Assembly: GCA_029204225.1 (NCBI GenBank)
Contig: CM055096.1
Location: 67,432,370 to 67,496,369 of the forward strand
Direction: 5' to 3'
DNA: 64,000 bases
From: Diphasiastrum complanatum
Taxonomy: Eukaryota > Streptophyta > Lycopodiopsida > Lycopodiales > Lycopodiaceae
The position numbers and the translations under genes are program-made. Shown piece after piece: positions 8,977 to 21,226 of the stretch. The notes under the pieces were generated by a model. The model did not search any database. It saw only the letters and a program-made list of their open reading frames with translations, and was not told the origin of the DNA. Within the stretch, counting starts at the first letter, position 1, and each line of letters begins with the position of its first letter.

Positions 8977-10868
8977 AAGATTTCGGAATGGGGAGTGGAG
9001 ATTGAGGCCGATTGTATCCAGAGGGTTATTGATTGGCCTATTCTTACCATAGTTTGGAAAATCAAGTCTTTCTTGGGGTTTGTAGAATTTTTCCGTCAGC
9101 ATATTCCCCAATTTGCTCGATTGGCATTTTCCCTTACCCAGGCCTTGAAAGGCTATAAGAAGCTAAGCCGGAGGGCTAAGATTCCACTAGTGGTGTGGAC
9201 AGAGGATATGAATAATTGTTTTGAGTTGCTTAAGAAAAGTGTCACTTCGGCACCAATACTAATCATTGGCGATCCTAATAAGGCTTTTGTGGTTAGGACC
9301 GATGCTAGTGATTATGCTATTGGAGCTATTTTGAGTGCAGGATGGATATCTTTTGGCTTATGAAAGCAAGAACCTCAATCCTGTTCAGTCTAGGTATTGT
9401 ACCTATGAGAAGGAACTGTTTGCAATTGTTCATTCCTTAAAATTTGACGATATAATTTGTATGGAGCTAGATTTGAAGTTTTGACGAATCATCAAACTCT
9501 TCGATATTTCTGTGATGCTAAAGATTTAAAGGGGAGGCAAGCTAGATGGGCTGAGCGGATGCAAATCTTTGACTTTTTTATACGTTATTGTAAAGGAAGT
9601 CAAAACACTCTAGCGGATGCTTTGAGTCGGTTACCGGTTATTAATCAGTTGTGCTTTACTGTTATAGAACCGGGGTTGTTTCAGTCTCTTCAAGGACTAT
9701 ATGAGTCCAATCCTTTTTTTGAAAAGTATTGGCAACAAGTACTTTTGGGGGTCGATTCAGGTTTGCAAGATTCCTCGAATCAGGGAAAGACTAAAACGGA
9801 TTTTCTAATTCGAAACAGGATTTTGTTTCATAAAGGAAAGGTGTGTGTATCGGAGAATGACACTATAAGGGCCCAAATCTTGCATGAGTGTCATGATAGT
9901 CCATGCGCAGGACATCCGGGTATACAAAGAACACTTGACTTAGTCCGAAGGCAATTTTAGTGGCCTAAGATGAAAAGTCAGGTAGAGGCCTATGTACTTA
10001 TATGTACTAAGTGCCTGTTAAATAAAGCAAAGAGGCTAAAAGCTAGTGGCCTATTACATCCTTTAGATATTCCTACTGGAAAGTGAGAAAGTATATCTAT
10101 GGATTTTGTGGTCAACGAGCTTCCACGTATAGGGAAGGGCCACGATTCGGTTTGAGTCATTGTTGACAGACTTACGAAGTTTGTTCAATTTATCTCAATG
10201 AAAACTACTGTTAAAGCTTCAAAACTAGCTCAACTGTTTGTTGAGAAGCTTTTTTGACTGTACGGGTTGCCTTGAGATATTGTTAATGACCATGACCCAA
10301 AATTCACTGGGAATTTTTGGCAAGCAGTATTTGAAAAGTTGGAAACAACTTTAAATATGAGTTCTACAGATCATCCGGAATCAGACGGTCAAACAAAAAG
10401 GACCAATCAGATGATGGAAGATATGCTTCGAGCATATGTGAGCCATCGACAGTCTGATTGGGAACAATACCTTCCACTGATGGAATTTGCAAATAACAGT
10501 GCAAAACATTCAGCGACCGTATTTAGCCATTTCATGCTTATGTATGGTTTTCAACCTCGATCACCAATTAGTGTTGGCATGAAAAACCTACAGGTGCAAG
10601 CCGCAGCTAATTTCCTTGCGGATATGCAAGAAATGTTACAACTGGCTTAACATAGCATAAGAAGTGCCTAGCACAGGGCAAGGCACTATGTTGATCTATT
10701 TCGGAAGCACAAGGTATTTATGGTCAACGACTGAGTGTTTTTGAGAGTCCCTAGTCACTCTAGGGGCTTGAAAACTATTAAGTGTGCAAAGTTGGCGCCT
10801 AGGTATTGCGATCTCTTTAAGGTTATCCAAGTGATAAACAAGGTCGCATACAAACTAGACCTTCCAGC
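8977..10868 (+). pseudogene. Gypsy pol: RT thumb, RNase H, integrase
   Basis: Forward Ty3-gypsy pol lacking its RT palm. It opens in the RT thumb (WGVEIEADCIQRVIDWP, IKSFLGFVEFFRQHIPQFAR), passes to RNase H (AFVVRTDASDYAIGAILSAG, then YLLAYESKNLNPVQSRYCTY, LTNHQTLRYF, GSQNTLADALSRL) and to integrase. Integrase shows the H2C2 finger (HECHDSPCAGHPGIQRTLDL, CTKCLLNKAKRL) and the DDE core ([41 protein letters not shown]), then the C-terminal KVAYKLDLPAN. In the DDE core, Lys sits where QTERMNQ normally has the catalytic Glu. There is a frameshift at about 9,355-9,455 and stops at about 9,958, 10,084, 10,154, 10,256, 10,274, 10,648 and 10,730. It ends against a reversed Copia element at about 10,868. 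Confidence 0.9.
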
Positions 10869-12055
10869 TAATGTTGGGTGTTTTGTTTGAGAGACCTTTA
10901 GTAGGACATCTATTTTAAATATAGGTTGTTGTTGAAACAGCTTCAGCCCAGAAGGACTTCAAAATAACGTGCACTTTGCCGATTCGACTAAGGTTTTGTT
11001 CTTTCTCTCAGCAAGACCATTTGACTGAGGCGAATAGGAGGTAATGTATTGTTGATCAATGCCGTTGTTAAGGCAGTACTCCTTAAATTTGGTGGAGATG
11101 TATTCTCCCTCGTTATCGGATCTCAGTGCTTTGATTCGTTTACAAATCTGATTTTCTGCGTGCTCCTTGAATTGTCTGAACTGGATGAAAGCTTCTGACT
11201 TCTGTTTAATGAAGTAAACAACTGTTCTTCTGGGAAATTCGTCAATAAAGGTAATGAAATACTTTGCATCTAGTAATGAAGGAGTATAGGTCCACATATA
11301 TCTATATGAACAACATCTAACAGACCTTTTGTTGTATGTCTATAACTCGATCTAAAAGGAATCCTAGTCTGTTTTAAAGATGCAGCTATGGCAGACAGGG
11401 GGATTCAAAACAGATGCATAATTCAAATGTCCTAAGCGATGATGCCATAATAATGCTTTATTGACAAGAACAGAGGTTTTCAAAGCTTGACTAGAATCAG
11501 AATAACAATGTGCCAATCTATATAAGTATTTATGCCTCTTGCCGAGTGCAAGGATTTTATTACTCCTATCGATAATTCTGCATTGGTCAGATTCAAACTC
11601 CACTTTATGACCTAAATCTATGATTCTACTTAGTGATGACAGATTTGTAGATAGTTTAGGAACATACAAGACTTTCGACAATAATTTGTATTGATCATCC
11701 TAGAACTTTAATCTTACAGTACCTTCACCTTCGATAGTGTGAGTGCTATTGTCATCAAGATGAACATACTTCTTCATGCTGTAAGGCGTATATGATTGGA
11801 AAATCTCGCGATGATTGGTCATATGTTGAGTAGCTCCGGAATCCAGAAACCACGAATCATTCAAATTCGCGTATTTGTCTTTGACCATAAAAGCGCCTTC
11901 GTCCATTTTGACTTCAGGAGGTGTTATAACTGTATTTGCTTGTTGATCAGATTGCTTGGCTGCATTTTTCGCTTTGAGAATTCGACAATCTTGGATCTCA
12001 TGGTTATTGCGTTTGCAATACCTAGCAACGTGCAGTTAGCATCAACCTGCGGTTA
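10869..12055 (-). pseudogene. Copia gag end, protease and integrase
   Basis: Read from 12,055 down: a degraded zinc knuckle (YCKRNNHEIQDC), then a protease with an intact active site (DSWFLDSGATQHMTNH, 11,700-11,906). The GAG-pre-integrase part follows (VLYVPKLSTNLSSLSRIIDL, LLWHHRLGHLNYASV, 11,364-11,681), then the integrase core (KYFITFIDEF, IKALRSDNEGEYISTKFKEY, SNGLAERKNKTLVESAK, 10,959-11,297). A changed frame then gives FWAEAVSTTTYI and NRCPTKGLSNKTP to about 10,870. The second Asp and the Glu of the DDE triad are present, but the first-Asp segment is lost in a break between 11,297 and 11,364. At least three frame breaks make it a relic. RT and both LTRs are absent. Confidence 0.88.
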
Positions 12056-12516
12056 GGTAATCAAATATTGTACGTAATGTATACCTTGTGAATATTATGC
12101 CCTTTTTTAAATGGATTAAAAGCAGAAAATATGTGCTTTTTTTTAAAAGCAGATTCTGCACTTTTTTGCTGCTGGTCTGTGTACGACATCCATACGACTG
12201 CCACATGGCATGTTCATAGTGGTTGGTCAAAGTCAAACTGTCTATGATGCTTCATAATGTACGTGTGAAAAAATTTAAGGTATCCATTACGCAATGGAAG
12301 ATGCCCTGGCACATGCCATTCTGCCCGGTTCGACTTTTTTTAGGCTCGACCTTTCCAGGCCTCGCCCAAAAAATTCTAGAAATCCTTACAAGGCAGAATG
12401 GCCTATGCCCAGCCCCTTCCGTAATACATAATGCATCCTTAATTATTGCTAAGCGAATAGAGTGACTTTTTAAGATCTCGTAACATACACTTGCAAAGCC
12501 TCTAGGCCAAAGGGCA
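12056..12516. other. Spacer without recognised content
   Basis: AT-rich sequence between the Copia relic and the SAC3B-like pseudogene. Short open frames exist, but none resembles a known protein. It probably holds promoter-proximal or flanking DNA of the ancestral SAC3B-like locus, or more transposon debris. Confidence 0.4.
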
Positions 12517-15500
12517 AATGGGCATGGTTACCATGTATTTACAACACAAACCCCTTATCTTTCTTTTCCTTCATGTTCTCTTGTCCTGCGAAAATGCACT
12601 ATTTCAGGTACTGCAAATTGACCCAGTGCCGCAGTGCGCAGTGCTGGTGGGGCCGCACCCAAACCCCTTCTTCTTTTCCTTCTTCCGCGTCTGTCTACCA
12701 CTTCTGTTTCTTCTTCTGCTTCTGCTTCATCAGAGTTCGAGCATTGCCGCTAACGAGCCGAGCATTACGCCTGCCAAGCTACAGCCCATCATGTCCGAGC
12801 GTGATAGGTTTAAGTGCTGCCATTGCCTTCTCTCGCCCTTCCTCTGCAATTGGGGGTTTTAATTGTCCCTCTTGCATCTCACCTCCTGTTGTTGTGTTCA
12901 TTTGTTCCAATTTGTGAGACTAATATGGGAACTAGTGATGAGATTTTGCAATTGTGGTAGAATTTAGTGATTTGTTTGGATTATATTAGGGAGGAGCAAG
13001 CAAGAGCACTCCGCCTGCTTCGTTTCAGCCACACTAGTACCCCAGAGGCAGCCGTGGGAAGTGCACACCAGCCTCGGTCTGGATGTAAATTAAAGCACCT
13101 TGTACAAGAATCCCAGATGGAATCAAATGTGGAAACCAAAAGAAAAGAAAAGAAAGACATAATTCAGATGAAAAGATGCACGAGAGTGCAGAGGAAGCTG
13201 CAGAGCCAAGGCAAAGGGAGCGAACTTCAGATGGAATTGTCGACTTTGAAGCTTCATACGGTCTTGATGATGCAAAGGATTGGAGCTTGACTGAGCTCAA
13301 TCTTGGTACTTGTCCGGATATGTGACGGGTTTGGGGTTTTGGAACTTCTGACACCATAATCTGACAAATGTTTCTTTACAGACTCGTTTTGTATCCTTTT
13401 GTGAACATTATTATTAAACACCTTTGCAAGATGCGCTTGCAAAGTTTGAAGGTTGCAAACAATTGCTGTCAATTGTGGGTTGTGTGGCAATGGACATGAA
13501 CTCTAATGAAAGTCATCCTTGAAGAATTAGAACGGCTGGAAAGGGAACAAAACGGATGATTTGCACAGATTTCAGCGCTTAGATGGAGAAAACAAAAGAA
13601 ACAGACTAGTAAAGACCTTGCTGTGAAGAGGGGGAAAAGCAAAGTAGCAATTTACAAAGATCTTGCTATTCCAACTGGTATTATAGGTCAATAGCTGATT
13701 AATTTTGTTTCGTTGTCAGCATGCTATGATCAGATATTGATCGCTTCACTTCCTGGATCATGTGGATGAACTTGTTTCAAAATATTATATATGGACCAGG
13801 TAGAACCAGCGGAACTGTCGATGGACCTGGCGAAGATGATATCTGCAATGAGAAATACTCCCAGTCTTATTTGGACGAGAAGTTACGAGGTAGCTTTCAT
13901 CAAAAAACGATTCGAATTTACTGTGCGAGTTTTTATGCACAACTTGCCGTGTGGATGCATTTTGATTGCAGCAGTCTAGATATTTCTGTACACCTGCTAA
14001 AATTGAATTTAGTGGCTAAAGAGTATGCAAACATTATGGCATTGAGTTTACTATGAAAGGGTTGTTATATTATGATCATAGGTCTTGCAGAACAGGAAAT
14101 CACATTACCTTATTTCGGCTAGCCACCAAGATAACATACTTGCAGACTTGCTTTATGCATGCTCACTTCTCAAAGTTATTTGAGTTTTGAAATTCAGGAA
14201 GTAGGAAAGTGTGTACAGTAGTGTTATGGCTAGAGATTCTTGCCTGCAGGTTGTTTAGTTCTAGACAGTTTCTGTGACTTTATTCATGCTCGCATTTCTC
14301 AATGTAGTTTTCTGCACATGCACTAGCATTTCTTCACAGTGGGAACCAAGGAATTCCAACTATACAAATTGCAGAGTGGATAGAAATGGAGATATCTATA
14401 GTGCTTTTTGTGTGCTTGCAGGTAGTTCTATCGTTAGCTTTTGAAGAAAACTGTTTGGCATGCAGTTCACTGTTATCACACTCTCAGATCTCTATGGTTC
14501 ACATAATATGGAGAGGATATTTAAGAGCTTCTTGATCATCACCGCTTTTCTGTTCGACAATTTGAAGAAGCTGATATGGTAAATGAGGCCTCTTTTCTTT
14601 ATAGTCACATGAATTATCCAGCACCAAGATCTCCATTGGTTATTTCAAAATCTTCAACGATGGTTGTTGTTAATGATATCAAATTCTGAGGCTATGTCAC
14701 AGAGATCGAGAGCTTTTCAAATGACAGAACTTCAGCAAATGCAAGCGAGAGGCTTGGTAGTGCAGCAAGATCATGGAGGGACATTCGGGGTGGTGGTTTT
14801 GTGATACCTGAAGAGGAAGTGCCTGACCATAAAGAGGAAGAGCAACGTAGTGAGGAGCCAGTGTCTGATAAAGATTCAGAGATGCAGGTTGATGATACAA
14901 TGTACACAGAGCTTAACTATGATGAGGATGAAGATTGACCATCAAACATATTTTTAAATCAAGAAATGGGAAACTATCTTGAAGTTGAGAAAGTCATGAG
15001 CAGTGTCATTGGCTCGAAGCGCACACCAGAATGAGCCACACACATTTAGAAAGTGCAAGATGGACTTGCAGTTTGAGCCCGAGGAACAGGAGACTCATAA
15101 ACACTAAAAAAGTGGAGAATCATTGAAAATGCAAAAAAAATCAAAGGCTCACAAAATACCGCAGGAAGCTGAAGATGTAATCCATGTTGCCACTATTTCT
15201 GCAAAGATGGAAGGTACCAATAGTCTGGCACACTTGCAGGAAGACGAGAATGTGCAAACTGTCCACAATGCTAACGCAATGGATGGGAGAATACAGTTTT
15301 GGCTTTAGGTGTTTTGTTGCCAGAAGTTCTAGGTAATGTAATGATTGGCATTTATTAAATGCCTAGAAGCTAAGTAGTGGTAACTCATTATTCTACAGGA
15401 GGTGGAGGCTAAGAGCGTCTGAAAGTATAGAGGGTAAGTGTCATAAGAAAAAGAGGGCAGAAGCAACATTGTGTCGGTTAAAAGTGGGTCTGTCTCTAAG

Positions 15501-16215
15501 AGAAACTTTAGGGGTATGTGTAGCTCCGCTTAGTGCATGTTTTCTTTTGTCTCTTGGAAATCACTTGGTAGATGTTGTTCTGTGTGATTTCAGTGTATTG
15601 CCAATGAAAAGAATAGAAATGCTGCAGCCAGGGGTACAGTTACGGATTTAGACTTTTATTTGAATGAGATCGTTGAAAAGAGAAACATCAAATCAAATCA
15701 AATGTGGACAACTAACTGGATGTGCCTTGGTGGCGCAAATATTAAACGGCAAGAATCCTCAGGCTAGGTGTCTTTGTTGAAAATTGGTGGCTTGTTCAAG
15801 ATCACATGATAACTATTTGAGCTCTGAGATCAAAAACCATCTTGAGAACTTGGTTGGTGAATGGATGAAATTTAAGCTTTTCAATGGCAGATAGGCACAG
15901 GGGAATATGCAAAAGGCCTTTCATCATCGATCAGAAATTTGCTGTAACAATCAATGTCACAAGAGTGCAGTTTGGATCTGAAAGTGGTGGAAAGATGTTT
16001 CTGTGGTGCGTTGCTCAAGAGCTTGGATCCATCAATAAGAGGCCAAAAGATGAAGCGGTATCGATAGTTTAAGTGGTCTATTGTTTCTGCCACTCAATAG
16101 TTACCCATTGATGAGGAGTGCACAAGATTGCATGCTATGGTTGAAAGCATCCTGTCTGTGGCAGCCATCTTCCCCCTGTTTGAGTGGAAAATGGCTTTGC
16201 TCCTGAGCACATACT
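12517..16215 (+). pseudogene. SAC3B: SAC3B-like gene relic, forward copy
   Basis: SAC3/GANP-family proteins are the scaffold of the TREX-2 complex, which couples transcription to mRNA export at nuclear pores. Exon-like pieces appear in family order: AKLQPIMSERDR ending at a GT donor (12,808); a charged exon from 12,990 with AG before it; DDAKDW and LNLGTCPDM next to a GT at 13,322; GDLHRF-type (about 13,550); VEPAELSMDLAKMISAMRNT (from 13,797); RTGNHITLFRLATKITYLQT (about 14,087); LHSGNQGIPTIQIAEW (about 14,336); FSVRQFEEADMVNEASFL (about 14,550); then a long acidic exon with GSAARSWRDI to about 15,010 and C-terminal segments up to about 16,210. The PLPVLQKT...MDLKMQHI exon is missing. Stops and frameshifts occur in most exons. 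Introns are retained, so it is a DNA-level copy, not a retrocopy. A second copy lies at 33.7-39.5 kb on the other strand. Family confidence is high; the B subtype is inferred. Confidence 0.8.
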
Positions 16216-17190
16216 TATTCACTAAATGTTTTAATGCGTAATGATCTACGTGAAAAACAAATGGGTATCCTAAAAGGTAATGTTTAAATTTTTTTACTGA
16301 ATAAATCATCCTTAGTGCTTCTCGCTCTGTAGCGGAATAATTTTGTTCCGATGCAGCGAGTTGCCTCCCCGCATAGTAAATTGGATAATCTATATTTTGG
16401 TCATCTTTCTGACTAAGCACTACACCTATCGCAAAAGATGATGTGTCTACATATACATGGAACTTTTTAGCCCAATTTGGAGGTCTAACCCCAGTGGCTT
16501 CTGCTAATGACTGTTTCAATTGATCAAAAGCTTGTTGATGGTCCTGTGTCCAATGGTACTCAACAGATTTTTTTAGTAAACTTGTTAAAGGAGTTACTAT
16601 TATAGCATAATCTTTAATTATCTTCCGATAGTAACCTACATGTCCTAGAAAACTTCTAAGCTCTCTTAAATTGGTTGGTTCTAATAATTCTAAAATCATC
16701 TTTATTTTTTCAATGTCGGCTTGTATACCATCCTTCGAAATTTTTTGTCCTAAAAGGATGCCTTCCCTCATCCCAAAGTAACACTTAGCTGGATGCAGTT
16801 TAAGAGATGTCTCTTGACATCTTCTCAATGTTTTCTCTAATGCATCTAAATGGTTTTTAGTTGATGAATAGACACAAAAGTCATCCATAAAAATTTCTAA
16901 AAACTTTTCTAAAATTTTTTGAAAAATATTTGTCATCATACGTTGGAATGTGGCAGGTGCATTACAAAGACCAAAGGGCATTCGCGTATATGCGTACATC
17001 CCCCAATCAGTGGTGAAAGTAGTTTTGGATCTATCTTCCTCTTTTATAAAAACTTGGTTATAACCTGAGAATCCATCTAAAAAACTATAACGTTTGTGTC
17101 CTGCTACCTGGTCAAGAATAGTATCTGTATATGACAGAGGATGATAATCTTTTGTTGTGGCGGCATTTAGTTTTCTAAAATCTCTAAACA
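16216..17190 (-). pseudogene. Gypsy RT and RNase H relic
   Basis: The minus-strand frame from about 17,190 covers most of a gypsy reverse transcriptase and RNase H without a stop. It shows RDFRKLNAATTKDYHPLSYT, FLDGFSGYNQV, MPFGLCNAPATFQRMM and FLEIFMDDFCVYS. That last segment gives FMDD at the YVDD position: Tyr and Val are replaced, but both Asp are kept. Then come LRSFLGHVGYYRKIIKDYAI (thumb), FHVYVDTSSFAIGVVLSQKD and AALKHLVNKY-like RNase H. One frame stays open into about 120 bases of SAC3B-like sequence below 16,215, so the 373-codon frame is chimeric at its end. Integrase is absent. At its start the gypsy RT is joined directly to Copia RT sequence at about 17,190. Confidence 0.9.
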
Positions 17191-18500
17191 TCAAGTTGAG
17201 GCATTTTCCAATCATAAAAGCAACAAATAGTAATGAAAATTCTAATGGTTACGATCTTTGCTATGGGAGCAAAGGTTTCTTCATATTCTATGCTTTTGAT
17301 TTGGGCATAACATTTAGCACAAAGCCTTTCTTTGAACTTATTGATTGATCCATCATTATTGAGCTTGATTCTATAGACCCACTTGCATCCAATGACATGC
17401 TTATGATTAGGTGGATCTACAAGTTGCCAAGTCTCATTTTGCATCAAAGCTTCATACTCGGCCTCCATAGCTTTGATCCAATCCTTTGATTGAAGAGCTT
17501 CCTCCACACTTGATGGTTCTTCAATGGAAGTGTGAAAAGCATGTAGAGAACTTGAATCCTCCACTAGTTTGCCTTTTTCCAAGTAGGTGAGTCTTCTAGG
17601 CTCGGATCTCTCTCAGGTTGATCTTCTTGGAGTCATTGGTAGACTCGGCTTCTCTTGTGATCTTGGCCCCAACAAGTCTTCATCTTGATCAATACTTGAT
17701 GAAGAGACTCCTCCTTGATGAATAAGCTCTTGAGATTCCTGCACATTGTCCTTCATGTACATTCAATCTTCATGGAAGATTACATATCTACTTATCATAG
17801 TTTGATTAGTAGATGGAACAAAAATCCTATAGGCTTTACTTGAGTAGCCTATCATAATGCCTTTAAGAGCATTAGCATCTTCTTTTTTTCTTGTTTCAAG
17901 AGGTACATGTACAAAGCATACACATCCAAATGTTCTAAGATGATTGACCTCGGGTTTCCTTCCATACAACTTTTCATAAGGTGAAATATCTTCTATAGCA
18001 TGATTTGGCAAAAAATTGCAAAGATAGTTAGCACATCCTATTGCCTCTCCCCAAAAATCTTCAGAAAGAGAGGCTCCTAGTCTAAGTGCCTTTGCACATT
18101 CACATAGAGTTCTATTTTTTCTTTCGGCCACTCCATTAGATTGAGGGGAGTAGGAACAAGTGAAATCTCTTCTAATGCCAAAATCATTACAAAAGTTTAT
18201 GAAATTTGTGGAGATTTATTCACCTTCATTATCACTTCTCAAAGCTTTAATTTTACAAGATAGTTGATTCTAAACAAAAGCTTTGAACTTCACAAAAGTT
18301 TCATATGCAAGTGCTTTAGAAGATAAGAGGTAAACCCAACAAAAACGTGAGTAATCATCAATAAATGTTATAAAACATGTAGCTCCACCCTCGCTCTTGG
18401 TGGATGAGAAATGGATGTCAATATGGATGAGTTCCAAAGGTGCTTTGGACTTGATGGTGATGTGGCCTTGCATGTGATTTGGCCAATGCACATGCATCAC
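17191..18500 (-). pseudogene. Copia integrase, linker and RT start
   Basis: Read from 18,500 down: integrase core (APLELIHIDIHFSSTKSEGG, TFIDDYSRFCWVYLL; 18,270-18,500), then KIKALRSDNEGE, a stop, and NGVAERKNRTLCECAKALRL (17,763-18,131). The Asp, Asp and Glu of the DDE triad are all visible. Next is the integrase tail (LRTFGCVCFVHVPLETRKK, MIGYSSKAYRIFVPS), a linker with one TGA, and the RT start (VEEALQSKDWIKAMEAEYEA, NETWQLVDPPNHKHVIGCKW, EETFAPIAKIVTIRIFI, WKMPQLDV). The sequence then runs into gypsy RT at 17,190, so the catalytic Copia palm is missing. It forms one element with gag and protease at 18,497-19,917 and is the same family as the element at 61.8-64 kb. Confidence 0.9.
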
Positions 18501-19917
18501 AAGGACTTGGCTCCTTTGATCATGGACTTAGGCAAACCATGAGCTAGCTCCAACTTGTACATAGATTGCATGGCCTTGGAGTTGGTATGGCCCAACCTCC
18601 TATGCCATAGATCTTCATTTGAAAGCTTTCCTTGTAGCACAATATTCGAGCAAAGATTAGCATTTCCATTTTCATCAATCTTGAATAACCTTCCAAAACG
18701 AGAACATGATGCTATTATATCATCATCTTTTGTGATCAAGCAAGTACCATCTTTAAAATCTACTTGTAGACCATCATCATTGAGTTGGCCTACACTTATT
18801 AGATTTTTAGTCAAACTAAGAACATAGAGCACATCATTGAGAACAAGCTTATCTAGAGATATGCTTCCTATGCCTTCTACCATACATTCCTCATCATTTG
18901 CTATATAGATACAACTTCTAGATCCTTTGTATGGTACAAGATTACAAAAAGAGTTTTTATCACTACTCATGTGGGATGAGGCACCACTATCTAGCCACCA
19001 TACATTAGAATGCTTGAAAGAGGAAGATGAAAAGTTAGACATCATAAGTGAATCTTCTTTGTCAAAAGGAGATTCATCTTCACAAGTGATGTTGGCTTGC
19101 TTTTTTCTTTTGTAGCATTGGGAGGCAAAATGCCCCTTCTTGCCACATGAGAAACAAGTAACCTTGTACTTGTTCTTCTTCACATTGGATGAGCTTGGTT
19201 CCTCCTCGGATATCTTCTCCATTGCTTTTGTGCTGTCCTTGGAGCTCTTGCCATTCTTCTTGTCTTTTCTCTTCTCCTTGGATTTGGTGAAGAGTGCTTG
19301 ATCACTTCCTCCATGGTTGAGAGATAATCTCTCAAATCTTGCCACTCGAGTTTGATGCCTATACTCCTCGGCTATCAAGACTCCTTGTAAGGCCTCTAAA
19401 GAGGGTAAGTCCTCTTTAATTGCATAAGATTGAACAATGGTATCAAAATCCAAACTTAATCCATTCAAAATAACTTGAACAATTTCTTTGGATTTGATAG
19501 AATCATCTATGCAACAAAGATCTTTATGGAGGTCCTTGACTCTAGAAACATAGGATGAAGCACTTTCATCCTTTCTTTGAAAAATTTGAAAAATCATATT
19601 TTTTAGAGTAAGGACTCTTGAAGTGTTTTTAGACTCATAAATGGATTGAAGAGTACTACATGCTTCTTGACACAAGAGCTAATCTCTCTTAGAACTTCAT
19701 TAGAGACATTTAGCTTTAAAACATGAAGAGCAACACATGCTCTTTTCTTGAATTTGGGAATTTCTTGAGGATTAGTAGGCTCCTCCTCATTCCCATTCAC
19801 TATATCTATTAGATCTTGAAGTACAAGAATGGATTCTATCCTCACTTTCCATGTACCATAATTTGTAGAAGCAAGTCTCTCACTTTGTTCTAATAGATAA
19901 GATCCCATTGAAGTCAT
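18497..19917 (-). pseudogene. Copia gag, protease, GAG-pre-integrase
   Basis: Gag starts at the ATG at 19,917 (MTSMGSYLLEQSERL, TNYGTWKVRIESILVLQDL) and shifts frame at about 19,660 into a long frame to 18,497. That frame carries the rest of gag (MIFQIFQRKDESASSYVSRV), a basic linker, the zinc knuckle CFSCGKKGHFASQC, the protease active site WWLDSGASSHMSS, LVLNDVLYVLSLTKNLISVG and LWHRRLGHTNSKAMQSM. All catalytic residues that can be seen in this part are kept; the single frameshift in gag and a stop at 18,497 are the only breaks. Gag aligns residue by residue with the one at 63,140, so the two are one family. Confidence 0.92.
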
Positions 19918-20660
19918 GCCTAGAAAATTGATTTTGGCTTACTAAATGAATGTTTTCAGAGGTTCAAAACTAATCAAATGTAAACTATTGATCACTTGGA
20001 ATCAAGTAACAAATGATTGAGAACTCAAAGAAGGCCAAAAATAACAATTTCTAGGTGCTAGTCAAAATTTGCAGTTAATTTTTCAAAGCAAAAGTGGATG
20101 AAGTAAATCTGAGTTCACACGTGTGAAATAGCATAAAAAAGTCAAATTTATCATTTAGAAAGTTTCATCCATTCATAGGATCATAGATCCAAACAATGCT
20201 TCTTAGATTGAAGAAAATTGAAAAATAGTCAAAATTGCTATTTGGACTCCTACAATAAAGGATCTTTGATAGTACAGCCTTCAAGCATGTAAAACTCTGT
20301 TTTTCTTCTTCAATATGCCTCACTTTGAGTGCAAAGAACTCTCCTTAGGATCCACCAATCCTCTTGAAATCACTTGCATCACAATCTACACTTGATTAGC
20401 TTTCCATTCATATGCAACATGGATGGAAAGGATGAGAAGTAACATAGCCCCCACTCTATCTTGATTAGAGGCCTCACACGTGCTGCTACAGTAGGCCGTA
20501 CAGCTCTGAAATCAGAGAAAAAGATACATTAATAAGTGATGATGAGAGTGGATCTAGTTAGCTCAAAATCGAGTGCTAGTAAGAGGCAAAATTTCACCAA
20601 CAATGATGAGAAGTCATTCCATTTGGCAAAGCAATGATTAGATGTGTATTCTCCTATCAA
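19918..20660 (-). other. Copia untranslated leader
   Basis: A non-coding leader between the primer-binding site and gag of the minus-strand Copia element. It contains a 14-base palindrome TTCACACGTGTGAA at 20,114-20,127, repeated in the adjacent LTR. No coding region was recognised; a 60-codon frame at 20,529-20,711 crosses the primer site and is incidental. Confidence 0.7.
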
Positions 20661-20672
20661 GCTCTGATACCA
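20661..20672 (-). other. Copia primer-binding site (initiator Met)
   Basis: On the minus strand TGGTATCAGAGC is a perfect match to the commonest plant Copia primer site. It abuts the LTR at 20,673 with no spacer. Confidence 0.9.
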
Positions 20673-21226
20673 TGAGAACTTTTCACACGTGTGAACTAGC
20701 TGCAAGTACAAAGGATCAAGAAAATGAATGATTGCACACTAAACTAGCTTCTATTCCAAAAACAATGAGATGGAAAACATTGGCAAGCTAATTAGCATGA
20801 AGGCAAGAGCATTCATCACAATCTAACTATCATTACACCTCAAATGGATCAAATGGAAGATTTACTTGAAGAAGTGTATTCTTGTGGTACAAAGCCACCT
20901 TATTTATACAAGAGGCCTTCCAGAACTTGTGGAGAGAGAGAACAATCTAGATGCCACATTGCCTCTACCTCTCTACTAGATGACAAAAAGAGAGATGGAT
21001 AAGACTTGAGAATCTCTCTTTTTGAGAATCCTTTGACCTAACAAGAGTAGCCTCAAATGCTTCTTGATAGGTTCTAGACCTACACATCACTATGAAGACA
21101 AAAAACTAACTTGACTCTAATTGGAAAGTTACTAGACTAGTCTACCTCAAGTTTGGACAAACCCCAAAACTTGAATCTCTAAGTTTAATATTATTTTAAT
21201 TTTACAATATTTTCACAATCTCAACA
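20673..21226 (-). repeat. 5' LTR of the minus-strand Copia element
   Basis: The plus-strand copy starts TGAGAACTTTTCACACG next to the primer site and ends near TCTCAACA at 21,226. On the element strand this gives TGTTGAGATTGTG...CA, about 554 bases. It contains the palindrome TTCACACGTGTGAA at 20,682-20,695 and a TTATTTATAC TATA-like stretch near 20,900. The 3' LTR is lost beyond the gypsy junction at 17,190. Confidence 0.7.

Noticed and set aside
8617-9363. A 248-codon protein starting at 8,617
   Set aside because: The first 120 codons lie inside a minus-strand LTR; only the part from about 8,977 is gypsy pol.
16094-16215. The end of the gypsy RNase H frame as integrase-proximal coding
   Set aside because: The same bases recur at 34,090-34,210 in the SAC3B-like relic, so this tail is antisense SAC3B-like sequence, not gypsy.
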